Assembly (NCBI RefSeq): GCF_004403185.1
Contig: NZ_SOHJ01000003.1
Location: 1 to 64,000, forward strand
Source: Cryobacterium suzukii
GTDB lineage: Bacteria > Actinomycetota > Actinomycetes > Actinomycetales > Microbacteriaceae
Reading direction: 5' to 3'
DNA length: 64,000 nucleotides
Below the pieces are notes generated by a model. It worked only from the letters and a program-made list of their open reading frames with translations, searched no databases and was not told the DNA's origin. The position numbers were made by a program, and so were the translations under genes. This document shows positions 22,231-33,124 of the stretch, piece by piece. Numbering within the stretch: position 1 is the stretch's first letter; each line of letters begins with the position of its first letter.

Positions 22231-25200
22231 ATGGCCCATTCCCTCAGCACTCACGAGATCGCCCGCATCGTCGGCAGCCAGTCGTTCTCGCGCGGTGAAC
22301 GGTACGCCCGAAACGGGCACGTCATCGAACAGTCCTGGGCCCCGTCGGGAACACACCTCACCGGTCGAGTGAGTGGCACCAGCCCACAGCCGTACACCGT
22401 GCTTGTTTCGTTCACACTCAATGCCGCCGGCCAGGCGGTGAGGGCCAGCGGAACCTGCACCTGCCCCATGGGCAGCAACTGCAAGCACGTCGCCGCCTTG
22501 CTTCTGGCCAGCCGCGGCACGCCCACCGAGTTGAACGCCGAGCGCGCCGCCTCGAACGTGCGGGCCATCGGCGACCGCCGCACCCCGGTGTTCGAATCGA
22601 CTTTCGTGCCGGGGGCGTATCAGCCGTCCACCCCGGCACCGGTCGTTCCCATTCGCCCGCCGGTTCCTGCCTGGCGCGCCGCCCTGGCGCCGATCGCCAA
22701 GGCGACTGCCGGCGACACCGTCACGAGTACGGCGCTCGCGCTACAGTTCGACCTGCTCGACCCCGCCTACAGCCCCAACCGACGCACAGGACCCCGCCGT
22801 CTCGGCGCACGCCCCATGGTGATGGGCAAGAAGGGCAAGTGGATTCGAGGCTCCCTCACCTGGGACAACCTGTCCTGGACCCCCGGCACCTACAACCGCG
22901 GCCACCGCAAAATTCTCAACGCCCTCTACGCACTCTCGGCCACCGGCCAGCGTTATTACAGCTACACCGACCACTGGCTCTACCTCGACAACTTCGAAAA
23001 TAAGGCCCTCTGGGACCTGCTGCACGAAGCACAATTGAGCGGGCTACCGATGGTCTACGCAACGGATGCCCAGAATCCCGTTCTGCTCTCGCCCACGCCG
23101 GCCGCGCTCGAGTTGAATATTCGCCGCGACGACGAGGGCCTGCAACTGACCCCGCTGCTCATGCTGGGCGAACAGCTACACCGCGGCGCCGAATTCGGCT
23201 TCATTGGCGACCCAGCGCACGGCGCCTACACGTTCACCAGCCCCGCTGACCCGCTCGCGACCGGCCAGCAGCTCGTTCTCGCACCGCTGAATGTGCAGGT
23301 CAGCTCTGAGATCCGCGCGCTCGCTGTCACCGGGGGCTTTGACATTCCGGCCGACGACGAGCCGGCCTTCCTCTCCGATTACTACCCGTTTCTGCAGCAA
23401 AAATTGACCCTGACCAGCCACGACGCCTCGTTCGAGCTGCCCAGAACGGCCCGACCCCAGCTGGCGTTGACGATCACCCACCAAACGGATGCCCGCATCA
23501 CCGTCGCCTGGGAATGGCACTACGTCGCCCCCACCGAATCGGGCACCGCCCCAGGGCCGGACGCGATCAGTATGGACGCCGTCGAACCGGCCCCCGTGCT
23601 GTACCGCCACCCGCTGCGCCCGACGCCCGGCGACACCCGCTTTCGCGACCTGACCCGCGAACACGACACGCTGCAAGCGGTCGACCGCGAGATCGCCTCG
23701 TTCACGGGGCTCTGGCAACCCGCCACGCCGATCAGCCCGGCCCGGCTGCTCGAACAGTCGGAGCTTCGCAGCGCCGTCATGATCACGTTTCTCGGCGAGG
23801 CCGTGCCGAAACTCGAGGCGGCCGGCATTGTCGTGCAGGTCTCGGCCGACGCCCCCAGCTACCGCGAAGCCGACGAAGCGCCCGTGATCAGCCTCGCCAC
23901 CACCGAAAGCACCTCCAATCGCGACTGGTTCGACCTCGCCGTCACCGTGACGATCGAGGGCGAAGACATCCCCTTCGACGACCTCTTTCGGGCGCTGGCC
24001 ACCGACCAGGACCTAATGATCCTCGACAGCGGCACGTACTTCAGCCTCGACCGACCCGAGCTCCAGCAGCTTCGGCGCCTGATCGAAGAGGCGCGCGGCC
24101 TGCAAGAGAGCAACGCCGGTACGCTCGGCCTCAGTCGCTTTCAGGCCGACCTGTGGGACGAACTGCAATTGCTCGGAGTCGTCGCCGAGCAGGCCGCGTC
24201 CTGGCGCAGCGCCGTCGAGGGTCTCGCCGCACTGCAAGGCTCGGCCGAGGCCACCCCCATCGCCGAACGCCCGCTACCGCCGGCCGTGCACGCCACCCTG
24301 CGTGCTTACCAGCAGACCGGATTCGACTGGCTCAGTTTTCTCTACGACCACCAGCTCGGCGGCGTGCTCGCCGACGATATGGGCCTCGGCAAGACACTCC
24401 AGGCGATCGCACTGATCGCCCACGCCCGGGACAGCCAACGCGCCGAGCCGGCAGCGGCCCGCAAGCCCTTTCTCGTGGTCGCTCCCACGAGCGTCGTCTC
24501 CAACTGGGCCACGGAGTGTGCCCGGTTCGCGCCCGACCTGAAGACGGTCGCCATCACCCAGACCGCCGGCAAGCGCGGCTCCAGCCTGGCTGACGTGATG
24601 GGTGAAGCGGATGTTGTGATCACCTCCTACACGCTCTTCCGCCTCGACTTCGAGGAGTACAACGCGCACGACTGGGCCGGGCTGCTGCTCGACGAGGCCC
24701 AGTTCGTGAAGAACCACCAGAGCAAGGCGCACGTCTGCGCCCGCCGTCTGCGCACCCCGTTCAAGCTCGCCATCACCGGCACCCCGATGGAAAACAACCT
24801 GATGGAGCTGTGGTCGCTGCTGTCCATCACGGCGCCCGGCCTGTTCCCGAGCCCGAGCCGCTTCGCCGACTACTACCGCAAGCCCATTGAAACGGATGCC
24901 GACGCCGACCGGCTCGCGCAGCTGCGCCGCCGCATCCGTCCCTTCATGCTGCGACGCACGAAGGCCGAAGTGGCCAGCGACCTGCCCGAGAAGCAGGAGC
25001 AGGTGCTCGAACTCGACCTGCACCCGAGACACCGCAAGGTCTACGACATGCACCTTGCGCGGGAACGGCAGAAGGTGCTCGGCCTGATCGAGGACATGAA
25101 CGCGAACCGGTTCGAGATTTTTCGCTCACTCACCATGCTGCGCCAGCTCAGCCTGGACGCAAGCCTGTACGACAAAAAGTACGACAGTGTTCCCTCGACC

Positions 25201-25698
25201 AAGCTCGACGCCCTGCTGGAGCTGCTGGAAGACACCGTTGCCGAGGGTCACCGAACCCTCATCTTCAGCCAGTTCACCCAGTACCTTGGCAAGGCGCGGG
25301 ATCGGCTCGACGCCGCCGGAATCAGCTATTCCTACCTCGACGGCAAGACCCGCAACCGGGCCAAGGCCATCAGCGACTTCAAAGAGGGCTCGAGCTCCGT
25401 CTTTCTGATCAGCCTCAAGGCCGGTGGATTCGGCCTCAACCTCACCGAAGCTGACTACGTCATTCTGCTCGACCCGTGGTGGAACCCGGCCACCGAAGCC
25501 CAGGCCGTCGACCGCGTGCACCGCATCGGCCAGACCAAGAACGTCATGGTGTACCGGCTGGTGTCCAAAGACACCATCGAAGAAAAGGTCATGGCCCTCA
25601 AAGCCACCAAGGCCCGACTGTTCGAAAGCGTCATGACCGACGGTGCACCGCAGGGCACCGCCCTGACCGCCGCCGACATTCGCGAACTGCTGGCCTGA
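22231..25698 (+). CDS. SWIM-domain SNF2/Swi2-type helicase-like ATPase
   Basis: 1155 residues. SWIM zinc finger near 75-100 (C-T-C-P-M-G-S-N-C-K-H). After a long middle domain comes a SNF2 ATPase: Walker A D-M-G-L-G-K-T near 718, D-E-A-Q box near 820, T-G-T-P-M-E-N near 850, and the C-terminal motor with F-S-Q-F-T-Q and D-P-W-W-N-P-A-T-E-A-Q-A-V-D-R-V-H-R-I-G-Q-T near 1080. Such proteins translocate on DNA and remodel protein-DNA complexes, probably in repair or transcription. ATG 22231 is preferred to the upstream TTG because of GGAGC. Confidence 0.92.
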   Translation: MAHSLSTHEIARIVGSQSFSRGERYARNGHVIEQSWAPSGTHLTGRVSGTSPQPYTVLVSFTLNAAGQAVRASGTCTCPMGSNCKHVAALLLASRGTPTELNAERAASNVRAIGDRRTPVFESTFVPGAYQPSTPAPVVPIRPPVPAWRAALAPIAKATAGDTVTSTALALQFDLLDPAYSPNRRTGPRRLGARPMVMGKKGKWIRGSLTWDNLSWTPGTYNRGHRKILNALYALSATGQRYYSYTDHWLYLDNFENKALWDLLHEAQLSGLPMVYATDAQNPVLLSPTPAALELNIRRDDEGLQLTPLLMLGEQLHRGAEFGFIGDPAHGAYTFTSPADPLATGQQLVLAPLNVQVSSEIRALAVTGGFDIPADDEPAFLSDYYPFLQQKLTLTSHDASFELPRTARPQLALTITHQTDARITVAWEWHYVAPTESGTAPGPDAISMDAVEPAPVLYRHPLRPTPGDTRFRDLTREHDTLQAVDREIASFTGLWQPATPISPARLLEQSELRSAVMITFLGEAVPKLEAAGIVVQVSADAPSYREADEAPVISLATTESTSNRDWFDLAVTVTIEGEDIPFDDLFRALATDQDLMILDSGTYFSLDRPELQQLRRLIEEARGLQESNAGTLGLSRFQADLWDELQLLGVVAEQAASWRSAVEGLAALQGSAEATPIAERPLPPAVHATLRAYQQTGFDWLSFLYDHQLGGVLADDMGLGKTLQAIALIAHARDSQRAEPAAARKPFLVVAPTSVVSNWATECARFAPDLKTVAITQTAGKRGSSLADVMGEADVVITSYTLFRLDFEEYNAHDWAGLLLDEAQFVKNHQSKAHVCARRLRTPFKLAITGTPMENNLMELWSLLSITAPGLFPSPSRFADYYRKPIETDADADRLAQLRRRIRPFMLRRTKAEVASDLPEKQEQVLELDLHPRHRKVYDMHLARERQKVLGLIEDMNANRFEIFRSLTMLRQLSLDASLYDKKYDSVPSTKLDALLELLEDTVAEGHRTLIFSQFTQYLGKARDRLDAAGISYSYLDGKTRNRAKAISDFKEGSSSVFLISLKAGGFGLNLTEADYVILLDPWWNPATEAQAVDRVHRIGQTKNVMVYRLVSKDTIEEKVMALKATKARLFESVMTDGAPQGTALTAADIRELLA

Positions 25699-25774
25699 GG
25701 CGACACCAACAGTTCATCCGGCACCCCTAGACTGCACGCGACTGCACCACGTCGCACACTGCAGAAACGGTCCC

Positions 25775-27097
25775 ATGTCCACCATTTTCGATCGGGTCGA
25801 CGCCCGTCTGGCTCGCACGCTCACCCCGGCTCGCCGCCTCACGCTGCAACGCCCACGCACCCTCGCGCTCGGTTTTCTCGGTCTGCACGCGGTGTTCCTG
25901 TTCGCCCTGCTGCCCACCATCCTGACCGGCGGAGTACTCGGCGACCTTCCGCTGTACCGCGCCTGGGCTGACCTCGGCCTGGAGCACGGCGTCTGGCAGG
26001 GTATCGATACCGAGTGGGTGTACCCAATCGGCGCCATGCTGCCGATCGCATTCGCTGGTATCGCCGGTCCGCTGCTCTACCAACTCCTCTGGTTTCTACT
26101 GACCACCGCGTTAAATGCCGTCGCGGTCGGAGCGCTCACCGATTGGGGACGCCGCCGCAGCGGCTTCAAATCGGCCTGGTACTGGCTGTTCGCGTCGTTT
26201 CTGCTGAGCCCGGTCGGGTTGCTGCGACTGGAAGGACTCACGGCACCGCTCGTCATCGTCGCACTCGTGCTGCTCGCGCGCCGGCCGGTCGTCGCCGCGG
26301 TCGTGCTGACCCTCGCCACCTGGATCAAGGTCTGGCCAGCCGCCGTGTTCCTCGCGGTGGTCACCGTATCGCCTCGCCGCCGCACGGTGGTACTCACCGG
26401 GGCGGCCGTCTCGGCGGGGGTGGCGGCATTCGTCTGGCTTGTGGGGGGCCTGCAATTTCTCACCGGTTTCGTCACCGAACAGTCTGACCGTGCCCTGCAA
26501 CTCGAGGCGCCCATCACCACTCCGTGGGTGTGGCTGGCCACGCTCGGTCACCACGGCACGGTCATCTACGAGAATTTTGCCATCGCCACCCGTGAGGTGA
26601 GCGGACCCGGCACCGACCTGGTCGCTTCCCTGATGACACCGGTCATGTTTGGCGCCATCGCGTCGATTTTCGTGCTGATGCTCATTGCCCAGCATCGGCG
26701 AGCGGATGCCGCCCGACTGCTGCTGCTCGGAGCCCTCGCCCTGGTCAGCGCGTTCATCGTCTTCAACAAGGTCGGTTCACCGCAATACATGTTGTGGCTC
26801 GTGCCGGTGGTCGCGGTCGGTGTCGGCCGAAGCTGGGCTGAGTGGCGAGTGCCCGCCGTGCTGACGCTGGTTATCTCCGGCCTGACGACCCTAATCTTTC
26901 CCATTTTCTACCTGCCGCTCATCGACGGCGACCTGTTCTCCCTGGTGCTGCTGACGGCGCGCAATGCGCTGCTCGTCGCGCTGATGGGCTGGGCAATCAC
27001 AGACCTGGCCCGGATGGCTTGGGCTGCGCCGGAACGGAAAGTCCACATTTCGGCCCGCCGCGCACTCCCAGTCGGCCAAGGCAGAATAGACGAGTGA
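25775..27097 (+). CDS. Integral-membrane glycosyltransferase-like protein (GT87/DUF2029 type)
   Basis: 440 residues with about ten membrane helices. The first outer loop holds D-L-P-L-Y-R-A-W-A-D-L-G, the Asp-containing stretch used by polyprenyl-phosphate-mannose-dependent GT-C enzymes, and L-L-R-L-E-G-L-T-A-P and F-N-K-V-G-S-P-Q-Y-M-L-W fit GT87. It would add mannose to a cell-envelope glycolipid or glycan. The stop overlaps the next start (GTGA). Confidence 0.75.
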   Translation: MSTIFDRVDARLARTLTPARRLTLQRPRTLALGFLGLHAVFLFALLPTILTGGVLGDLPLYRAWADLGLEHGVWQGIDTEWVYPIGAMLPIAFAGIAGPLLYQLLWFLLTTALNAVAVGALTDWGRRRSGFKSAWYWLFASFLLSPVGLLRLEGLTAPLVIVALVLLARRPVVAAVVLTLATWIKVWPAAVFLAVVTVSPRRRTVVLTGAAVSAGVAAFVWLVGGLQFLTGFVTEQSDRALQLEAPITTPWVWLATLGHHGTVIYENFAIATREVSGPGTDLVASLMTPVMFGAIASIFVLMLIAQHRRADAARLLLLGALALVSAFIVFNKVGSPQYMLWLVPVVAVGVGRSWAEWRVPAVLTLVISGLTTLIFPIFYLPLIDGDLFSLVLLTARNALLVALMGWAITDLARMAWAAPERKVHISARRALPVGQGRIDE

Positions 27098-27687
27098 CCA
27101 CGACGACGACCTTCGCCCTCATCCGCCACGGCCAGACCGATTGGAACGCCGCCGCGCGCATCCAGGGCGCCACCGACATTCCGCTCAACGACGTGGGGCG
27201 CGGCCAAGCAGCGGATGCCGTCGCCCCCCTGAAACGCTACGACTGGGATTTCATCGTCTCGTCCCCGCTGTCCCGCGCGGCCGAAACCGCCGACCTGATC
27301 GGTGCGCAACTGGGACTCGACACCGCCCGGCGTGTTCCGGAGCTGATCGAGCGCGACTACGGGCCCGCCGAGGGTCTCAGCGCGGGAGCCGAGCTCGACG
27401 CCCTGCGTTTTCCGGGCGGCTTCCACGGCGCTGAGACCGAGGCGGCCGTCGCGGCGCGCGGGACCGCTGCGTTGCGGCAGTTGGCCGAGCAGCATCCCGG
27501 TGCCCGCATCATCGTCGTGGCACACGGCACACTCATTCGACTGAGCCTCGAGCACGCGCTCGACCATCCCATCGGCAGCATCAATAACGCTTCACTCAAC
27601 CTCGTGCAGCACCACCACGCTCACGCCGATGGCGGGGCCGCGTGGCAGCTCGACGTGCTGAACGGCGCTCCGCTCGTGCGCGCTTGA
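27094..27687 (+). CDS. Histidine phosphatase family protein
   Basis: 197 residues from GTG 27094. A-L-I-R-H12-G-Q-T near the start is the phosphohistidine motif; D-F-I-V-S-S-P-L-S-R-A-A-E-T-A and a late A-H-G-T-L-I-R give the remaining catalytic Arg and His. Family members hydrolyse phosphate monoesters (phosphoglycerates, nucleotides, alpha-ribazole phosphate). Translationally coupled to the membrane glycosyltransferase, so it might act on a sugar phosphate; that is inference. Confidence 0.87.
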   Translation: MTTTTTFALIRHGQTDWNAAARIQGATDIPLNDVGRGQAADAVAPLKRYDWDFIVSSPLSRAAETADLIGAQLGLDTARRVPELIERDYGPAEGLSAGAELDALRFPGGFHGAETEAAVAARGTAALRQLAEQHPGARIIVVAHGTLIRLSLEHALDHPIGSINNASLNLVQHHHAHADGGAAWQLDVLNGAPLVRA

Positions 27688-27703
27688 CTCAGGGCGGTCG
27701 GCC

Positions 27704-28921
27704 CTAGCGGCCGGTCGACACCGTCACGGTGAATTTGGTGTTGCGGCCAACCTGACGGGTCGAACCGACGATGCGGGTGAGCATCGGTCGGTAGCCGAGG
27801 TGGGTGTTCCACACGGTCCACAGTTCGCCGCCCGGTGCGAGCACGCGCGCCGCGTCGATGAAGAGCTTCTCAGCGAGGCCCGCATGCACCGACGCTCCAA
27901 TATGAAACGGCGGGTTGAGCAGAATTAGGTCGGCGGAGTCATCCGCCTGGCCAGACAGGCCATCGGCGCGCACCACGGTGACGCGATTGGCGAGGGCGTT
28001 GGCGTCGACGGTCGCGCGAGCGGATGCGACGGCCACGGCCGACTGATCCGTCGCGAGTACCTGCAGCAGCGGGCGCTGGGCAGCCAATGCCGCAGCGAGC
28101 ACTCCGGTGCCGCAGCCCAGGTCAATGGCACGCTCGGCGTCGGGCTTCATCCGGTCGAGCACCTCGAGCAGCGCCCGGGTGCCGATGTCGATGCTGGTGC
28201 CGGCGAAGACGCCACCGTGGCCGCGCACGGTGAGGTCGAAGTCGTCGTGCCGTTCGCTGTGCGGCCAGTCGGTCGTAGATACGGCCAGTGGCGACGAGGC
28301 AATGAGCACGCGGGACTTCTGGCGGGCCGGGCGCACGTTGAGTGCACCGAAGTGGCGCCGCAGCACCTCATTCATGCTCACGGTCATGTGCTTGATGCGG
28401 CCGCCGGCAAAGACGATTACGTCCGGGGCGGCGTACTTGGCGATCGCGCCGGCGATCTCGTCGAGCGCGTCGAGGCTCTTCGGCAGCTGAAGCAGCACGA
28501 CATGGGCGTCTTTCAGCAGTTCTTCGCCGAGCGGCAGTGACCGGTAGGCATCCGTCAGGTTGACGCCGGAGGCATTGCTGTCGAGCGCGTATTCGCCCGA
28601 GAGCGCGTCCTGATAGACCCGGATACCGCGGGCATTGTGCAGGGCAGCGGCGCCGAGGGTCAGGGCGCCGTAGCGATCCTCGAGCACGACGACGCCACCG
28701 GAACGGTACGCGGCAAGCGCGCCAGCGGCCTCATCGAGAATGAGACGATCACTCGCGTCGACGGCGAACAGGTTCTCCGCCTCGATGTCGGGGCGACGGC
28801 GCAAGCGGTCGAAATCAAATTCGTTCACGTTGTCGTCGGCGCCCTTCGACTGCGTCTTCGCTGTGGTGCCGGCGATGGTGTTCCGCGGCGCGGACTGGTC
28901 GTGCGTGCCCGATTCGGACAT
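27704..28921 (-). CDS. RlmG/RsmC-like rRNA guanine-N2 methyltransferase
   Basis: 405 residues in two halves: a degenerate N-terminal methyltransferase fold (40-215) and an active C-terminal one with D-L-G-C-G-T-G-V-L-A (SAM site, about 267-276) and L-L-N-P-P-F-H (about 335), the N-P-P-F that marks methylation of exocyclic amino groups. This architecture is that of RlmG (23S rRNA G1835) and RsmC (16S G1207). GGGGGAACC precedes the ATG. Which rRNA site cannot be told from sequence alone. Confidence 0.82.
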   Translation of the reverse strand: MSESGTHDQSAPRNTIAGTTAKTQSKGADDNVNEFDFDRLRRRPDIEAENLFAVDASDRLILDEAAGALAAYRSGGVVVLEDRYGALTLGAAALHNARGIRVYQDALSGEYALDSNASGVNLTDAYRSLPLGEELLKDAHVVLLQLPKSLDALDEIAGAIAKYAAPDVIVFAGGRIKHMTVSMNEVLRRHFGALNVRPARQKSRVLIASSPLAVSTTDWPHSERHDDFDLTVRGHGGVFAGTSIDIGTRALLEVLDRMKPDAERAIDLGCGTGVLAAALAAQRPLLQVLATDQSAVAVASARATVDANALANRVTVVRADGLSGQADDSADLILLNPPFHIGASVHAGLAEKLFIDAARVLAPGGELWTVWNTHLGYRPMLTRIVGSTRQVGRNTKFTVTVSTGR

Positions 28922-28999
28922 GGTTCCCCCTGAAAGTGGTGCTGGTGCAACCAGTTCGTGCTGTGAAACAGAAACGTGAAGCTTGTTACCTATAACTGA

Positions 29000-29413
29000 C
29001 TATGGTCTGGGCTGCCGCCAGATGACAATCTGGTTGCTGCGCCTGGTGCGGGTGCCCGCCTTCATCGAAATAACATCGCCGGCCGAGCCAGCCGCGAAAA
29101 CGCGGCGGCCCGGTCGGTTCAGTAGTTCGTCGGCGAGCGTCGATTCCAACTCGCGCAGGCGATTTTCGAGCCCGCGCACGTGATCCTCGAGTTCGAGGAT
29201 ACGACGGATGCCTTCCAAACTCACACCTTCAGACCCCAGTTCCGCAATTTCACGGAGCTTTGCCACGTCGAGCATGGAGTAACGACGGCTCTTGCCGGGG
29301 GTGCGTTCCGGGCTGACGAGGCCCAGGCGATCGTATTGGCGCAGGGTTTGCGGGTGCATGCCCGCAAGCTCAGCGGCCGTGGAAATCACGAAAACCCGGG
29401 TGGTCTCGTCCAT
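29000..29413 (-). CDS. hspR: MerR-family heat-shock repressor HspR
   Basis: 137 residues. MerR helix-turn-helix: F-V-I-S-T-A-A-E-L-A-G-M-H-P-Q-T-L-R-Q-Y-D-R-L-G-L, then a coiled-coil E-D-H-V-R-G-L-E-N-R-L-R-E-L-E. HspR represses the dnaK operon by binding HAIR inverted repeats, with DnaK as co-repressor. Last gene of dnaK-grpE-dnaJ-hspR, 2 bp after dnaJ; two HAIR sites lie upstream of dnaK. Confidence 0.95.
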   Translation of the reverse strand: MDETTRVFVISTAAELAGMHPQTLRQYDRLGLVSPERTPGKSRRYSMLDVAKLREIAELGSEGVSLEGIRRILELEDHVRGLENRLRELESTLADELLNRPGRRVFAAGSAGDVISMKAGTRTRRSNQIVIWRQPRP

Positions 29414-29415
29414 AA

Positions 29416-30417
29416 TCAGCCCTTGGCCCGAGCGATCAGTTCATCGCGCGGGTTTTCCTTAGGCAGTGATGCGGCGAAGGCTGCGAGTTTCTCTTCCGCA
29501 TCCTTCGACAGGTGTGACGGCACAGCGACCTGCACGACGGCGAGCAGGTCGCCCGTGCCCTTGGCCGTGGCGACGCCGCGACCCTTGACCCGCAGCACGC
29601 GGCCACTGGGAGTACCGGGGGCAACGCGCAGTTTGACGGGGCTGCCGCCGAGTGTGGGCACCTCGATCGTCGCACCGAGGCTCGCCTCGACGAAAGTGAC
29701 CGGTACGGTCACCCGCAGGTTGAGGCCGTCCCGGTCGAACACCGGATGCTTGCGCACGGTGATCGTCAGCACGATATCGCCCGATTCTCCGCCGTCGGGG
29801 CTGGACTGGCCTTTACCGCGCAGACGAATCTTCTGCCCGTCGGCGACTCCGGCCGGAACCTTGACCTTGATCGGTCGACCATCCTGGGTTTGCAGGCTGA
29901 TCTGGTCACCCTGCGTGGCGGTGATGAAGTCGATGGTCGTCGAAGCGATCACGTCGCGCCCGCGCGTCGGTGCGCCCGACCCGCGGTAGCCGCCGGTGGG
30001 GTTGCCGAAACCGCCCCCGCCGCCGCCACCTCTGCCGAACATACCCCCGAGGATATCGTCGAAACCGCCCTGCTCGAAGGTATAACTCTGTTGGCGGCTT
30101 CCGCCGCCGAACATGCCTCCGAAAGCATCCTCGAAGCCGCCACTCTGAGCCCGGCCGCCGGGCGCGGCGAACCGCGCCCCGCTGCCCATGGCCCGGACGG
30201 CGTCATATTCCTTGCGCTGGGCGGCATCGTTCAGCACTGAATGCGCCTCGCTCAGTTCCTTGAACTTCGCCTCAGCGGCGGGGTTGCCGGGGTTGGAGTC
30301 CGGGTGGTACTTGCGAGCGAGCTTGCGGTACGCCTTCTTCAATTCGGCCGGCGTGACATCTTTCGATACCCCGAGAACCTTGTAGAAGTCTTTGTCGAAC
30401 CAGTCCTGGCTAGCCAT
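29416..30417 (-). CDS. dnaJ: DnaJ-type co-chaperone without zinc finger
   Basis: 333 residues from ATG 30417. J domain at about 8-75 with Y-H-P-D; a glycine-rich linker with a run of eight or so Gly near 130; then two C-terminal substrate-binding domains. The four C-x-x-C-x-G-x-G zinc-finger repeats of type I DnaJ are absent, as in the DnaJ1/CbpA-like member that sits in many actinobacterial dnaK operons. It stimulates DnaK ATPase. The start overlaps the grpE stop by 8 nt. Confidence 0.93.
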   Translation of the reverse strand: MASQDWFDKDFYKVLGVSKDVTPAELKKAYRKLARKYHPDSNPGNPAAEAKFKELSEAHSVLNDAAQRKEYDAVRAMGSGARFAAPGGRAQSGGFEDAFGGMFGGGSRQQSYTFEQGGFDDILGGMFGRGGGGGGGFGNPTGGYRGSGAPTRGRDVIASTTIDFITATQGDQISLQTQDGRPIKVKVPAGVADGQKIRLRGKGQSSPDGGESGDIVLTITVRKHPVFDRDGLNLRVTVPVTFVEASLGATIEVPTLGGSPVKLRVAPGTPSGRVLRVKGRGVATAKGTGDLLAVVQVAVPSHLSKDAEEKLAAFAASLPKENPRDELIARAKG

Positions 30418-31036
30418 CGCTCGGTACCTGAACGACGACCTTGGCCGCGCGCAGCAGCGTAGAGCCGAGGTAGTACCCCGTCTCCGCGACGTCGCCGACG
30501 GTCTCGGTGTCGACGGCCGCACTGGGCTGTTGGAAGATCGCCTCGTGCATGGTCGGGTCGAACGGGTCGCCGACCGCACCGAACGAGGTGAGTCCGAGAC
30601 GCTCAACGCTCGAACGCAGCTTGGCCGCGATCGTGGCGAAGGCCGAGTCGGGCACAAGGTCGCCGTGCTTCTCCGCCCGATAGATGTCATCGAGGACCGG
30701 GATAAGAATCTTGACGATATCCCCGGTCACGCGCTCTTTCTCGATGGCGCGGTTGGCTTCGGTACGCCGACGGTAGTTGGCGTACTCGGCCGTGACGCGC
30801 TTGAGGTCGGCGAGGTGTTCGCTCGTCGGCTCCGCAACTTCGCGTTCCGCCGCGTCCAGAATGTCCTGAACGGTCAGTTCGTCTTCTTCGATCCCGTCGG
30901 CCGAGGCATCAGCGTCGGCAGCGGATGCTGCGTCGGGCGTTGCGTCATCGGGCGCGGGCGCGCCCGCTGCTGCGGTGCCGTCATCCGGCACCCCCGCAGC
31001 GGACGCGTCGTTGTCTGGATGCTTCTTGTCAGCCAT
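30410..31036 (-). CDS. grpE: Nucleotide exchange factor GrpE
   Basis: 208 residues: an Ala/Asp-rich disordered start (1-55), a long coiled coil, then the conserved block P-V-L-D-D-I-Y-R-A and F-D-P-T-M-H-E-A-I ... Y-Y-L-G-S-T-L-L-R-A-A-K-V-V-V. It releases ADP from DnaK. It starts 9 bp after dnaK and overlaps dnaJ. Confidence 0.96.
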   Translation of the reverse strand: MADKKHPDNDASAAGVPDDGTAAAGAPAPDDATPDAASAADADASADGIEEDELTVQDILDAAEREVAEPTSEHLADLKRVTAEYANYRRRTEANRAIEKERVTGDIVKILIPVLDDIYRAEKHGDLVPDSAFATIAAKLRSSVERLGLTSFGAVGDPFDPTMHEAIFQQPSAAVDTETVGDVAETGYYLGSTLLRAAKVVVQVPSDG

Positions 31037-31045
31037 AGTTGCGGC

Positions 31046-32920
<1,875 letters not shown>

Positions 32921-32974
32921 GTGGGTTGTTCTCCTTCAATCAGGTGCGAAACGAACTACTAAGTAATCTCAAGA

Positions 32975-32995
32975 CTTGAGCCTCGATGGCTCAAG
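32975..32995. promoter_or_regulatory. HAIR operator 1 (HspR site) of the dnaK operon
   Basis: CTTGAGC, 7 bp, GCTCAAG: close to the HAIR consensus CTTGAGT-N7-ACTCAAG and symmetric at all seven positions. An overlapping CTCAAG-A-CTTGAG (32968-32980) adds a further half-site. 55 bp before the dnaK start. Confidence 0.92.
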
Positions 32996-33038
32996 TATTC
33001 CAGCGCCGTCGCATCCCTGTCAATTTCTGCGGCTGAAA

Positions 33039-33059
33039 GTTGAGTGTGAGTGACTCAAC
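33039..33059. promoter_or_regulatory. HAIR operator 2 (HspR site)
   Basis: GTTGAGT, 7 bp, ACTCAAC: perfect 7-bp arms, 64 bp (about six helical turns) from site 1. It lies 54 bp before the -10 box of the divergent MFS gene, which may share the control. Confidence 0.88.
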
Positions 33060-33112
33060 TTCAAGAAACGGATGCTGCAAAGCGGCGAATCCCGATGTTT
33101 ACCGCCGGGCAG

Positions 33113-33118
33113 TAGATT
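33113..33118 (+). promoter_or_regulatory. -10 box TAGATT of a leaderless gene
   Basis: TAGATT ends 6 nt before ATG 33125; no Shine-Dalgarno. Confidence 0.45.
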
Positions 33119-33124
33119 GTGCAC

